Source of the DNA: Nanobdellota archaeon
GTDB taxonomy: Archaea > Nanobdellota > Nanobdellia > Pacearchaeales > GW2011-AR1
NCBI GenBank assembly: GCA_022561055.1
Contig: JADFRY010000011.1
Span: forward strand, 1 to 32,866
DNA: 32,866 nt
Direction of reading: 5' to 3'
Each line of letters opens with the position of its first letter. The first letter of the stretch is position 1. The notes below the pieces were generated by a model. The model ran no database searches. It saw only the letters and a program-made list of their open reading frames with translations, and was not told where the DNA came from. The position numbers and the translations under genes are program-made. Below, piece by piece: positions 23,480 to 32,254 of this stretch.

Positions 23480-25088
23480 AGTCATTATTATTCTTTATCA
23501 TATCAATAAAATTTAACGGTTTAGTTAGCACATCTGCACCATCTAAACTTTTACCTGTTTCAAAAATTGTTTTCCAATATTCATAATTATTTTTTCCAGC
23601 AAAAATTGTACTTGCCATACTTCTATCTTTCCAAAGAGGAAGTTCTTTTAAACTTTTGATAAAATTACGAATGTTCTTCCAAAGTTGTTCATCAAATTGA
23701 TATTGAAATACCTTTTTTTCATCGAACATTTTTCCAGTATTTGTAAAATATGCCGTAATTACTGCTTTTAAATAAATGAGCCAATTGTATAATATTTCCT
23801 CTCTACTTATCCTATAAGCAATGAGGTGATTATCAGTAATATCGTCATCTTTATGGTTGATGATTTTGTTTTCAATACGAGATACGCCAATTTCTGGTTG
23901 GAATTTATTTATATATACTTCTTCTGCAATTATATTTAATAATTCAACTATTTGTTTTATCTCTAATTCTCTTGGGTTTAATCCCTCATCTGATTTATAG
24001 TTGATTGGAGTTTTTAAAATAAGTTTAGAGTTGATAAAAGTAGCAAGAACTGTTTTGTCGTAAGCACTATAAGAAATAGGAAGCTCTTTTGCCCTCCCCT
24101 CAAAATCAATGTAATCTTTTAATTTATTTTCTTTTGCATTTGTAATTGCGTGTTTAATGCTGTCAATAATATATTTTTTTATATTTACATTTTCTCCTTT
24201 AAAATACTCTACAAGTTGTTGTTCGGAAAATGAAAAATCATCTGGGTTTAAAGTGTGATCTTCTTGGTATTTTTTCACACGTTCAGAATAAAGAGTATTG
24301 TTTAATTGACGCATTATAGATTTATCAAATGCAATCTGTCGTAAAGTGCTTCCTGCATTCGTATTTGTTTCAGTTAATCTGTCGATATCTGGATTAATAA
24401 ACATTCTGATAACTAATTTTTTACTTCCTAAAAGAATTTGAGCAACAGCTTTATGCTGACCATCAAATATTTTTAATTTTCCTTTATCAATTCTTGCAAG
24501 ACTTAAATGAAGTTGAGGATTTCCTTTATCAAATTCTTTAATAAGTTTGCTTATGCTACTATTTATACCTCTTGGATTGATAATTTCATCATGATAAATA
24601 TATTCTAAAGGCACCTCAAGAAAACAAGTTTTTTCTTTTGAAATATGGTCTGTAAAAATTATAGTTTTATGAATATTATTATCATTTAGTTTAGAAAAAC
24701 TGTATTCAATTAAATTATCATTTTCTTTAAATTTAAAATCATATTTTGAACCATTGTACTTTAGGAGTACATGTTTTAAAGAAACAGATTTATTTTCTGT
24801 TTTTTGAACTTGTTGTTGAATATCTTTAAGTTTATATAAAATTCTCGCAATTTTTAAATTAGCATCTTGCTTTGATTTATTGCAACTTTCGTGCGTAACT
24901 GCAAAATTATCTTCTGAATCCTTGCCTTTATTTACTAATGGGACTATATGGTCTATATTTGTAGGTTGAATTTCTGAATTAATATCTTTGCCACATATAA
25001 AACATATATTATTTTGAATTCTTAATAATTTTTCAGTTAAATTTTGATATTCCTCTTTTGAAAGCGATGATAAGTATTTTGAAGCCAT
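23478..25088 (-). CDS. HNH endonuclease fused to a DGQHR (DndB/ParB-like) domain
   Basis: 536 residues. N-terminal HNH nuclease: CFICGK (C29, C32), TNIDHIVPLVNKG (D46, H47) and NFAVTHESCNKSK (N61, C69), which gives a zinc-stabilised beta-beta-alpha metal site. From about residue 150 a DGQHR-type domain includes IFDGQHKAVAQILLG (DGQHK at 209-213) and LVIRMFINPD. DGQHR proteins are linked to DNA phosphorothioation regulation (DndB) and other defence loci. The combination suggests a DNA-targeting nuclease in defence or a mobile-element function. It is flanked by inverted repeats and sits between the R-M module and dnaK, transcribed toward the stem-loop at 23297-23397. Confidence 0.85.
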   Translation of the reverse strand: MASKYLSSLSKEEYQNLTEKLLRIQNNICFICGKDINSEIQPTNIDHIVPLVNKGKDSEDNFAVTHESCNKSKQDANLKIARILYKLKDIQQQVQKTENKSVSLKHVLLKYNGSKYDFKFKENDNLIEYSFSKLNDNNIHKTIIFTDHISKEKTCFLEVPLEYIYHDEIINPRGINSSISKLIKEFDKGNPQLHLSLARIDKGKLKIFDGQHKAVAQILLGSKKLVIRMFINPDIDRLTETNTNAGSTLRQIAFDKSIMRQLNNTLYSERVKKYQEDHTLNPDDFSFSEQQLVEYFKGENVNIKKYIIDSIKHAITNAKENKLKDYIDFEGRAKELPISYSAYDKTVLATFINSKLILKTPINYKSDEGLNPRELEIKQIVELLNIIAEEVYINKFQPEIGVSRIENKIINHKDDDITDNHLIAYRISREEILYNWLIYLKAVITAYFTNTGKMFDEKKVFQYQFDEQLWKNIRNFIKSLKELPLWKDRSMASTIFAGKNNYEYWKTIFETGKSLDGADVLTKPLNFIDMIKNNND

Positions 25089-25116
25089 AATTATAGATTT
25101 AGATATTAAATATATA

Positions 25117-25157
25117 AATTTTTGCCTTTTCGTTTTCAGATGTAAGTATCAAGCCAA
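25117..25157 (-). repeat. imperfect terminal inverted repeat, right of the HNH gene
   Basis: On the minus strand reads TTGGCTTGATACTT, a spacer, then GAAAAGGCAAAAATT. It pairs with 23441-23479 and lies 28 bp upstream of the HNH start codon. Confidence 0.7.
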
Positions 25158-25170
25158 TGTCGTATAACAT

Positions 25171-25202
25171 AAGATTATCAATAGTTTTTTCTTGATAATC
25201 TT
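25171..25202 (-). terminator. hairpin downstream of dnaK
   Basis: A perfect 11-bp stem AAGATTATCAA/TTGATAATCTT with a 10-nt loop, 46 nt after the dnaK stop on its strand. Possible 3'-end or processing signal; it also marks the junction with the HNH unit. Confidence 0.5.
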
Positions 25203-25248
25203 CTAATATGGAGGTAATCAATAATTTTATAAATTATAAAGAATTATA

Positions 25249-27102
25249 CTATTTATCTTTCTGCTCGGAGTCTTTCTTATCGTCACCTTTATCTTCATCA
25301 ACAACTTCAGCATCAACCACTTTTTCATCTGAATCATTTTTCTTTTCCTGTTCTTCCTTTTCTGAAGCCTGTTTCTCAGCGGCTTCCTGATACATCTTCA
25401 TCCCAACCTCCTGAGACACTTTCTGAACTTCTTCTAGTTTATTCTTAATATTTTCTACATCGTCCTTTTCAAGAAGCTCTTTTAATTCTTTCAACTCTTT
25501 TTCAATCTTCTTTGACGTTTCCTTATCTATTTTGTCTTTATATTCATTCAACATTTTCTCAGTAGAATAAATCAAGGATTCCGCCTCATTTTTAACTTCT
25601 ATTTTATTCTTCTTTTTCTCATCTTCTTCTTTAAACTTCTTAGATTCCACAATCATTTTTTCAATTTCATCTTTGTTTAATCCAGAACCTCCGGTAATGG
25701 TTATTTTCTGTTCCTTACCAGTTCCAAGGTCTTTGGCTGACACATTCACAATCCCATTAGCATCAATATCGAAAGTAACTTCTATTTGAGGTATCCCTCT
25801 TGGTGCTGGCGGTATTCCAACTAAATCAAACCTTCCTAGAGATTTATTGTCTACAACCATCTCTCTTTCACCTTGTAAAACATTTATTGTTACCGCGGGC
25901 TGATTATCAGCAGCAGTAGAAAATACTTGGCTCTTCTTTGTTGGAATAGTAGTATTCCTTTCAATTAGAGAAGATTTTATTCCTCCGAGAGTCTCAATTC
26001 CTAAAGTCAATGGTGTAACATCTAACAACAAAACGTCCTTTATATCTCCCCCAATAATACCTCCTTGGATCGCGGCGCCCAATGAAACGGCCTCGTCAGG
26101 ATGAACAGATCGATCAATAACTAAACCAGTTATTTTCTTAACTATTTCCTCAACCTTTGGTATTCGTGTGCTTCCTCCAACCAAAATAACTCTACTAATT
26201 TTTTTCAATTTAGAATCTTTAATTGCTTGCTTTATTGGAGCTTTAAGTTTTTCAAAAATATCTTTTGCAAGTTCCTCAAATTTAGCCCTCGTTAAGTCAA
26301 CCTCTAAATGTTTTGGCCCAGATTGATCTGCAGTTACGTAAGGTATGCTTATTTTAGTTTTTTGAAGCGAACTTAATTCTATCTTAGCTTTTTCCGCTGC
26401 ATCCTTAAGTCTCTGCAAAGCAACTAGATCTTTTTTTAAATCGATACCGTTTGATTTGGAAAATTCCTTAGCTAAATAGTCAATAATAATTTCATCAAGA
26501 TCATCACCACCAAGACGATTATTACCACTAGTAGATTTTACCTCAAATATTCCATCACTTAACTCTAAAACTGAAACATCAAATGTCCCCCCTCCAAAAT
26601 CGAAAACCAATATCTCATGTTCTTCAGATTTATCTAAACCATAAGCCAATGCTGCGGCAGTAGGTTCATTAATAATTCTTTTGACATTTAGGCCTGCTAT
26701 GACTCCTGCATCCTTTGTCGCCTGTCTTTGCGCGTCTCCAAAATATGCCGGGACGGTTATTACAGCGTCTTTTATTTCTTGTCCCAAATAAGATTCAGCA
26801 TCCCTTTTTAATTTTTGTAAAATCATAGCTGAAATTTGCTCAGGACCATATTCTTTTCCATCAATATTAGTTTTGTTTTTCTCTCCCATTAATCGTTTTA
26901 TACTTCTTATAGTATTTTTTGGGTTTGCAACAGCTTGCCTTCTAGCAATTTCACCCACTAGTACTTCATCTCCCTTAATAGAAACTACACTAGGAGTAGT
27001 GTTGTTTCCTTCAGAGTTTGGAATAATTTTTGGCTTTCCGCCTTCAAGGACACTTACCGCTGAAAAAGTTGTTCCAAGGTCAATTCCAATAATTTTACTC
27101 AT
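25249..27102 (-). CDS. dnaK: chaperone DnaK (Hsp70)
   Basis: 617 residues, full length. ATPase signatures [32 protein letters not shown] and [17 protein letters not shown] are intact. The substrate-binding domain follows ([48 protein letters not shown]). The C-terminal lid ends in a highly charged Lys/Asp/Glu tail. It refolds proteins with DnaJ and GrpE. Archaeal dnaK is patchy and usually of bacterial type, consistent with lateral gain. It overlaps grpE by 8 nt. dnaJ, normally next, is displaced by about 7.2 kb. Confidence 0.98.
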   Translation of the reverse strand: MSKIIGIDLGTTFSAVSVLEGGKPKIIPNSEGNNTTPSVVSIKGDEVLVGEIARRQAVANPKNTIRSIKRLMGEKNKTNIDGKEYGPEQISAMILQKLKRDAESYLGQEIKDAVITVPAYFGDAQRQATKDAGVIAGLNVKRIINEPTAAALAYGLDKSEEHEILVFDFGGGTFDVSVLELSDGIFEVKSTSGNNRLGGDDLDEIIIDYLAKEFSKSNGIDLKKDLVALQRLKDAAEKAKIELSSLQKTKISIPYVTADQSGPKHLEVDLTRAKFEELAKDIFEKLKAPIKQAIKDSKLKKISRVILVGGSTRIPKVEEIVKKITGLVIDRSVHPDEAVSLGAAIQGGIIGGDIKDVLLLDVTPLTLGIETLGGIKSSLIERNTTIPTKKSQVFSTAADNQPAVTINVLQGEREMVVDNKSLGRFDLVGIPPAPRGIPQIEVTFDIDANGIVNVSAKDLGTGKEQKITITGGSGLNKDEIEKMIVESKKFKEEDEKKKNKIEVKNEAESLIYSTEKMLNEYKDKIDKETSKKIEKELKELKELLEKDDVENIKNKLEEVQKVSQEVGMKMYQEAAEKQASEKEEQEKKNDSDEKVVDAEVVDEDKGDDKKDSEQKDK

Positions 27103-27601
27103 TTTTGTTCTCCATTACTTTACTTATCTTGACCTTTGATGCCCTTATAACCTTATCGTTTAGGGTATATCCCTTCTGAATCTCTTCAAGTATCTTTTCG
27201 TCTTCTTTTTTAGCTTCCTGAACCAACGCCTCATGAATCCTAGGATCAAATTTCCCTTCTGTTTTAATTGTCTTTAATCCTTCTTTTTCCAGAATAGAAC
27301 ACAGCTCTGAATAAATCATATTTACACCCTTATCATTTATATGTTTTAAAGCCAACTCAAAATTATCCAAAACACCCAACAACTTAATAATTAAATCCTC
27401 ATTAGCATTTCTTAAAATTTCTAGCCTCTCTCTTTCTGTCCTTTTTCTAAAGTTGTCAAATTCCGCCTGTAATCTCTGTATCCGCCCAAAATAATCCTTT
27501 TCCTTTCTCTTCCCGTCATTTTCTATTTTGTCTTCTTTTATTCCATTATCGCTTGGGCTATTTTTTTCTATTTTGTTTTTATCTATTTTATCTTTCTTCA
27601 T
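27095..27601 (-). CDS. grpE: nucleotide exchange factor GrpE
   Basis: 168 residues. A charged disordered N-terminus (about 1-30) leads into a long coiled-coil helix with [17 protein letters not shown] and then [13 protein letters not shown]. The beta domain has FDPRIHEAL and [20 protein letters not shown], characteristic of GrpE. It releases ADP from DnaK. It is first gene of the minus-strand operon grpE-dnaK (8-nt overlap). A TTTTAAACTTTA run about 30 bp upstream is a possible TATA region. Confidence 0.95.
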   Translation of the reverse strand: MKKDKIDKNKIEKNSPSDNGIKEDKIENDGKRKEKDYFGRIQRLQAEFDNFRKRTERERLEILRNANEDLIIKLLGVLDNFELALKHINDKGVNMIYSELCSILEKEGLKTIKTEGKFDPRIHEALVQEAKKEDEKILEEIQKGYTLNDKVIRASKVKISKVMENKNE

Positions 27602-27781
27602 TATTTATGAGGTTATAATAGTCTTTTAAACTTTACTCTTCAGTAAATAACCACATGGTTTTTTAATAAATAAGAAAAAGCCCAAAAATCGGACAAAACC
27701 ACCTAACGCCTCAATTGAGTCATTTTCCATTTATCGCCCTTATTTCGATAATTTTTATAAAGAAATGCTTTTTTTGATTAT

Positions 27782-28231
27782 ATGCCAGAAAAATTTTATG
27801 AACAAGGTGATGAGTTTTTGAGAATTAAGGGAGGAATACCCTCTAAGATGGTTTATGCCTTACATATAAGTAACCCTACTACTGGCTCACATTATTTATA
27901 CGGAGATTTAAGGCAAGTTAAAAATCAGCTTGTAGTAGATCTAGCACCTCAAATAGGCCCAGGCTCATATGTTCAAATTAGGCAGAAAATGGATAAAGAG
28001 GATATAATTTCCGTAGAAGTAGTCGTACCCAATGACAAGGGTAATAAACATATAAAGAACTCTGAGTGGCATTATCAACCAATGAATAAAAAACAATTCT
28101 ATTATACTAATTTTTCAATTGATTCCGTTCCAATTCAACTTGTTATTGGAAGTAATGTAAGCCAAAACGAATTGTTAGAATATTTTAAAGGAAAGGTTCT
28201 TCCGGGTCCGGGCGTTTTCATTGATTCTTAG
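27782..28231 (+). CDS. hypothetical protein whose 3' end is formed by a tRNA-end duplicate
   Basis: 149 residues, soluble, strand-rich (KMVYALHISNPTTGSHYLYG, YVQIRQKMDKEDIISVEVVV, PIQLVIGSNVSQNELL). No family recognised. A TTTTTATAAAG box about 25-30 bp upstream fits a leaderless ATG. The last residues (VLPGPGVFIDS) are encoded by the 19-bp copy of the tRNA-Ser(CGA) end, so the natural C-terminus was probably replaced or the gene evolved across an integration junction. It is the last gene of the accessory region. Confidence 0.6.
   Translation: MPEKFYEQGDEFLRIKGGIPSKMVYALHISNPTTGSHYLYGDLRQVKNQLVVDLAPQIGPGSYVQIRQKMDKEDIISVEVVVPNDKGNKHIKNSEWHYQPMNKKQFYYTNFSIDSVPIQLVIGSNVSQNELLEYFKGKVLPGPGVFIDS
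28200..28218 (+). repeat. att-like core, right copy (displaced tRNA-Ser(CGA) 3' end)
   Basis: TTCCGGGTCCGGGCGTTTT, identical to 13730-13748. GGTTC just before it (28195-28199) also matches the T-loop region, with GA missing. A GC-rich 19-mer repeated in this AT-rich sequence is very unlikely by chance. Confidence 0.9.
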
Positions 28232-28293
28232 AATTAATTAGAAAAAGCTCAATTTAAATTACAAAATTAGAATTAAAATTATCTATACAAAAT

Positions 28294-28321
28294 AAATAAA
28301 AAAAATTAAATAAAAAAAATT
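28294..28321 (+). repeat. 14-bp tandem duplication in an A-rich spacer
   Basis: Two exact copies of AAATAAAAAAAATT in the short spacer before the end of the membrane protein gene. Probably simple-sequence noise. Confidence 0.6.
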
Positions 28322-28325
28322 AAAT

Positions 28326-28664
28326 TTAGTGTCTTGCCAAAACAAATACATGTCTTATAGCAACAACTATTGTAGCTGGCACAAATATTGCCAATAGGGC
28401 TTGTAGCACATTGTTCACTAGTGGAATAGCACTCATTACATCTTGCCCAAATGCACTAGCGATTATCAGGACTGCGCCTGCCATTAGAAATGAACTCACT
28501 TCATCCTCTGTGATATTCAACAGACCTACAATTAGACCGATTGCAACTAGTATCCAAAGCCAAGTTGCAGTTAAAGCCCCCAATAATCCAAGAACTACTG
28601 CAAGTACCACTCCAATCAAAAAAGTCCAACCTCCAAATCCTCTTTTGCCGCGTTTTTTAACCAT
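28326..28664 (-). CDS. small four-helix membrane protein, function unknown
   Basis: 112 residues from the ATG at 28664. A TTG two codons upstream is inside the strong ribosome-binding site AAGGAGGT, so the ATG is the start. A basic N-terminus (VKKRGKRGFGGW) precedes four hydrophobic segments: LIGVVLAVVLGLLGALTA, WILVAIGLIVGLL, FLMAGAVLIIASAF and LLAIFVPATIVVAIRHV. An acidic loop (NITEDEV) lies between the second and third. It has a leader with a perfect Shine-Dalgarno sequence, uncommon in this window, so it may be highly translated. No family name known to me. Confidence 0.75.
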   Translation of the reverse strand: MVKKRGKRGFGGWTFLIGVVLAVVLGLLGALTATWLWILVAIGLIVGLLNITEDEVSSFLMAGAVLIIASAFGQDVMSAIPLVNNVLQALLAIFVPATIVVAIRHVFVLARH

Positions 28665-28741
28665 CTTCAACCTCCTTTTTACTAATTAATATATATTTTC
28701 TTATATAATCTTTCATTTATATATGTTTTGGATTTAATCTG

Positions 28742-28813
28742 ATCAAAAAAACCTTGCGTTTTTGTTTTGGTTTTTTGGATGTTCAAGGATTCTTTCTTCA
28801 GAATCCTTGACAT
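28742..28813 (+). repeat. multi-hairpin repeat element, copy 3 (short form)
   Basis: Keeps the first stem (AAAAAACC with GGTTTTTT) and the last (TCAAGGATTCT 28783-28793 with AGAATCCTTGA 28800-28810) but lacks the two middle stems. It lies 10 nt beyond the cysS stop codon, in the opposite orientation relative to that gene compared with copies 1 and 2. Confidence 0.9.
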
Positions 28814-28823
28814 AAAAATATCA

Positions 28824-30209
28824 TCATAATTTTCTAACTTTAACTCCTTCTTCAGTATCCTCGAGGATAAATCCTTTTTCTCTTACCCTTTGCCTCAAAA
28901 TATCTGCCTCTACCCACATTTTATTTCGTCGTGCTTGCTCTCTCGCCCTAATTAATTTCCTAACTTCAGCAGGAACTTTAACATGCTCTTCTTTCATATC
29001 CTTGACACCAAGACCAAGAACCTCATCAAATCTTTCTAACAATTTTATTTTCTTCCGAGGTTCAAAGTCAAAGTCATCTACAACTTTCCAAAGAACATCA
29101 ACAGCCTTAGACAAGTTCATATCATCATTAACAGCATCTAAAAACATCTTGCTATATTGGTTAGTCAAATCATTTCCTTTATGTCTTTGCTTTCTAATAT
29201 CGGCAACTCTGCGTTTCAATCTAATATAAGCATTCTTAGCCGAATCTAAATTTTCTAGACTAAAGTTAAGTGACTTTCTATAATTCGTCAGTAAACATAA
29301 ATACCTAAAAGACAAAGCAGGATATCCTAATTTTTCCAATTCAGAGATAGTATAAAGTCCTCCTTTACTTTTAGAAACTTTCTTTTCTTTATGCATTAAG
29401 AAAGCTCCATGCAACCAATAATTAACAAACTTTTTTCCAGTTACTGCCTCAGACTGCGCTATTTCATTTGTATGATGAATAGGAATATGATCTTCTCCTC
29501 CTGTGTGGATATCAAATCTGTTTCCTAAATATTTCATAGACATTGCGGAACATTCTAAATGCCATCCAGGGAAACCAATTCCCCAAGGAGAGTTCCATTC
29601 TTGTTCTCTCTCACCTGGCTTTGCGGAAAACTTCCAGAGAGCAAAATCAGTTTTATTTTTCTTGTCTCTAATGCTGACACGCTTCCCAGCTTTCAAACCC
29701 TTAAGATTTAGTTTAGCAAGTTTCCCATAATTCTTAAACTTAGAACTATCAAAATAAATTCCATCAAAAGTTTCATAAGTATATTTTTTCCTCTCCAATT
29801 TCTTAACTAACTCTATCTGTTCTTTGATATGTTCTGTAGCCTTGGGAAACTTCCAAGGAGAAATTATATTTAACTTTCCTATATCTTTCTTAAAAACTTC
29901 GAAATAAAAATTAGCTATCTCTCCCGCCTTCTTGCCCTCCTTTTTAGCGGCGAGTTCCATCTTATCTTCCCCTGTATCAGAATCAGAAGTAAGATGTCCA
30001 ACGTCAGTAACGTTCATCACATGTTTAACTTTAAATCCATTATAAGCCAAAATCCTTCGTAGACTATCAGAAAAAAGATAACTTCTTAAATTACCAATAT
30101 GTTGATACCAATAAACAGTCGGACCACAAGAATAAATTCCTGCCTTTCCTTTTTCAATCGGCTTAAAGACCTCTTTCTTTCTAGTTAATGTATTATAAAG
30201 TTTAAGCAT
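28824..30209 (-). CDS. cysS: cysteinyl-tRNA synthetase
   Basis: 461 residues, normal length. Class I signatures are present: CGPTVYWYQHIGNLRSYLF (zinc Cys and HIGH-type HIGN), WHLECSAMS, HTGGEDHIPIHHTNEIAQSE (zinc His/Glu) and the KMSKS loop as KKVSKSKG. The C-terminal helical tRNA-binding domain includes REQARRNKMWVEADILRQRV. It charges tRNA-Cys. The multi-hairpin repeat copy 3 lies right after its stop codon. The upstream neighbour on the same strand starts 539 bp away, with 38 bp between the genes. Confidence 0.97.
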   Translation of the reverse strand: MLKLYNTLTRKKEVFKPIEKGKAGIYSCGPTVYWYQHIGNLRSYLFSDSLRRILAYNGFKVKHVMNVTDVGHLTSDSDTGEDKMELAAKKEGKKAGEIANFYFEVFKKDIGKLNIISPWKFPKATEHIKEQIELVKKLERKKYTYETFDGIYFDSSKFKNYGKLAKLNLKGLKAGKRVSIRDKKNKTDFALWKFSAKPGEREQEWNSPWGIGFPGWHLECSAMSMKYLGNRFDIHTGGEDHIPIHHTNEIAQSEAVTGKKFVNYWLHGAFLMHKEKKVSKSKGGLYTISELEKLGYPALSFRYLCLLTNYRKSLNFSLENLDSAKNAYIRLKRRVADIRKQRHKGNDLTNQYSKMFLDAVNDDMNLSKAVDVLWKVVDDFDFEPRKKIKLLERFDEVLGLGVKDMKEEHVKVPAEVRKLIRAREQARRNKMWVEADILRQRVREKGFILEDTEEGVKVRKL

Positions 30210-30247
30210 ATAAAACAGAAAGAATCAAAGGTTTTAAGAGTTTTGAT

Positions 30248-30748
30248 TTAAGATATTAACAGCATAACTATTTTTCGAAGCTTTCTATGTCCTGCCAAAT
30301 TCGCAACCCCTTTTCTAAGTTCGTCAAATTCTGGATAGTGAATAACATCATGTCTCACAGGATCTCCAGCTATATTTGAACAACCTCTATCAAAAAATTT
30401 AGAATGAGGTCCTTTATCCTTAAGAATACCAGAAAGATCAACATACCCAAAAAACCTTTTCTCTGGAACAATTATCCCAAGCAAACCTAAATTTTCTTCA
30501 CTAGATAAATCTCTACTCATTCCAATACCTTCATTGATAGAACGGTTTGTTAATTTTTTAAGCCACCTAGAAGATTGAGAATAACTTGGATCGCCTTTCA
30601 CACCATTATTCAAAAATCTACCATAAGAATCAATAGCTCTAGCAAAAGCATAATGTGCATCCCTACCTGGAAATTGCAAAACTAAAGGATCTTCTCCTTG
30701 ATAATGAAGTTCCAACTGACCTAATCTTTCCCTTTCCACCTGGTTCAT
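30248..30748 (-). CDS. hypothetical protein (166 aa)
   Basis: Soluble, 166 residues, no signal peptide. It has an N-terminal helix (NQVERERLGQLELHY), a segment LGLLGIIVPEKRFFGYVDLS that looks like paired strands, and a basic C-terminal helix (LAGHRKLRKIVMLLIS). HDVIHYPEFDEL carries clustered His/Asp/Glu, but I cannot call a metal site. It lies 38 bp upstream of cysS on the same strand, so it is possibly co-transcribed. Family not recognised. Confidence 0.6.
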   Translation of the reverse strand: MNQVERERLGQLELHYQGEDPLVLQFPGRDAHYAFARAIDSYGRFLNNGVKGDPSYSQSSRWLKKLTNRSINEGIGMSRDLSSEENLGLLGIIVPEKRFFGYVDLSGILKDKGPHSKFFDRGCSNIAGDPVRHDVIHYPEFDELRKGVANLAGHRKLRKIVMLLIS

Positions 30749-30802
30749 TGTCTATCTCTCCCATTTTCAAATTTGTTTAAACTAAAACTGAAAACATCCT
30801 AC

Positions 30803-31294
30803 TTAAACCTTGCCACCAAAACTAAAACGTCTTGGCTTTCTATTAGGATTTCTATCAGGTGATCTACTAACTATCAATCCACGTCCTTCTAATTTCTTAA
30901 TAATTTTCCTAGATTCTAAACTCATAGGAACCCTTTTTGAATAGTCGGCAAGAACCATAGGAAGATTATCTCTAGTATCCACAACAACTCTATATCTTGG
31001 AGACATATCTACATCTATACTTTCAGACGCGTTTAGGATTATTTTAAAATCTAAATTTTCACTCAGTCCTCTAGTAAATCCTGATACATCTAACGCCCCT
31101 CTGCCATTCAAATTTTGAAGAAGTTCTCTCGGTGCCAGGTGGAAGAAAGCATCATATGCTTCATTAGAATCTCCAGAGAACACAGCTCTTGTTAAACAAA
31201 CAGGGTCCTTAACATCTACGATTGCCCAGACAGGAATCCGCCCATCAATATATTGCCCAATCCTATATCCTATAGGTCTTTTATGTGTATCCAT
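30803..31294 (-). CDS. hypothetical protein (163 aa)
   Basis: Soluble, 163 residues. The N-terminal part is strand-rich (GYRIGQYIDGRIPVWAIVDV), and the C-terminal end is a winged-helix-like stretch (SLESRKIIKKLEGRGLIVSR) followed by a disordered basic tail (PDRNPNRKPRRF). The tail suggests nucleic-acid contact, but this is inference. Same strand as the 30248-30748 gene and cysS; 54 bp separate it from the former. Family not recognised. Confidence 0.58.
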   Translation of the reverse strand: MDTHKRPIGYRIGQYIDGRIPVWAIVDVKDPVCLTRAVFSGDSNEAYDAFFHLAPRELLQNLNGRGALDVSGFTRGLSENLDFKIILNASESIDVDMSPRYRVVVDTRDNLPMVLADYSKRVPMSLESRKIIKKLEGRGLIVSRSPDRNPNRKPRRFSFGGKV

Positions 31295-31645
31295 TTTTTA
31301 TTCACCTACAAATTTTTGTAGTGAGATGTAGTAAAAAGTAAGCTATTTAAATGTATGTAAGAAATCAAAGTTTCTTAACAAAAGTCTCAATTTCATCAAA
31401 AGTTTTAAGCCTCATCAATTTTTCTCTTTCTTTGGCAGCGTCGGTAAATCCACTAAGAAAATAGCCGCCCAAATATTTTATTCTTTAAATCTCAGATACA
31501 TCATGTTTTTTGCTAATATTAAATAATTTTTATTCACCGATTTCATCAAAGCTTAAGCATACAAAGACAAAACAAAACAATATTAAAAGCGTTTCTATTA
31601 TAACTCTTATCTGCTTTCAGCTATTTTAAAGAAAATTTAAAGAAA
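31295..31645. other. spacer with a gene remnant
   Basis: 351 bp without an intact gene. The minus strand at 31365-31472 carries a coding-like remnant (listed separately). The remainder (31473-31645) is AT-rich and shows a TTTTAAAG run near the start of the membrane gene at 31646, but nothing else. Confidence 0.5.
31365..31472 (-). pseudogene. C-terminal remnant of an unrecognised gene
   Basis: A 35-codon stretch with only a TTG start available reads GGYFLSGFTDAAKEREKLMR then LKTFDEIETFVKKL to a TGA. It looks like the end of a real protein. An in-frame stop lies just upstream, so the 5' part is gone. Confidence 0.35.
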
Positions 31646-32197
31646 ATGCACGAATATAAAAAAAATATTGTAAAAATAATTACAATAATAGTTCTCGTAC
31701 TTGTCGTTATATCGTTAGTCGTAGGAATTGCAAACTACACGGCTTTAGAAACACAAGTAACCTATTACATAAAGTCTTACAGCATGGCTAGTATTTTTAT
31801 ACTTTCACTTTTAATAGAATTAATTCCTCAATCTTTTCTGGCACCAACTATCTTGATAATAAGCGCTGCCTTACTAAAACTATCATTAATTCCTGTAATT
31901 ATAATAATTATGATGGGCTCAATTATAGGCTCTGCTCTTGGATTTGAACTTGGCAGATATTATGGAGTTAAATTCGTAAAAGATATCTCTGTCTCTGAAA
32001 AAAGAAAGAAAATAAAAGAAGCAATGAATAAAAGGGGGAAGTGGGCTGTCACACTTGCCGCCATTTCTCCAATACCATATATTCCACTAATCATCGGCTC
32101 ACTAGATATGTCAAGAAAAAACTTTTTTCTTTTCGGAATAATACCAAGAGCTCTGAGCCTTATTGTTGATGCACTTGTTATTTACTGGATACTCTGA
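31646..32197 (+). CDS. VTT/DedA-family membrane protein
   Basis: 183 residues. The first helix (IITIIVLVLVVISLVVGIA) is followed by the VTT-domain core: LLIELIPQSFLAPTILIISA, GSIIGSALGFELGRYYG (glycine-rich re-entrant loop) and AAISPIPYIPLIIGSLDMS, with the Pro-rich second re-entrant segment. Family members (DedA, TVP38, TMEM41B relatives) move or scramble lipids or undecaprenyl-phosphate-type carriers in the membrane. In an archaeon the likely substrate is a polyprenyl-phosphate carrier (inference). It stands alone, convergent with pyrC. Confidence 0.85.
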   Translation: MHEYKKNIVKIITIIVLVLVVISLVVGIANYTALETQVTYYIKSYSMASIFILSLLIELIPQSFLAPTILIISAALLKLSLIPVIIIIMMGSIIGSALGFELGRYYGVKFVKDISVSEKRKKIKEAMNKRGKWAVTLAAISPIPYIPLIIGSLDMSRKNFFLFGIIPRALSLIVDALVIYWIL

Positions 32198-32254
32198 TTT
32201 GAAAAAGTTTACTAAACAACAAAAAGCACGTTTATATTTCTTAGTAAATATATT

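Larger units (their letters stand above)
13749..28218. mobile_element. candidate tRNA-bounded genomic island (integrase not found)
   Basis: The island lies between the tRNA-Ser(CGA) 3' end and its 19-bp duplicate. Contents in order: a unit with 35-bp inverted repeats (M23, HD, broken membrane gene, PIN-like); a small ORF; dnaJ; a restriction-modification module; an HNH/DGQHR gene; dnaK; grpE; and an ORF ending in the right repeat. No tyrosine or serine recombinase is visible, so if this was an integrated element it has lost it or used one in trans. It may also be a composite of several insertions. Confidence 0.6.

Noticed and set aside
23293-23481. Short plus-strand ORF over the attC-like stem and left inverted repeat
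   Set aside because: No ribosome-binding site or family match, and the sequence is explained by the structured stem-loop.
25162-25203. Second attC-like site next to the HNH right inverted repeat
   Set aside because: GTATAAC and an adjacent hairpin are present, but no matching outer arm follows; the arm-spacer-arm pattern is not met.
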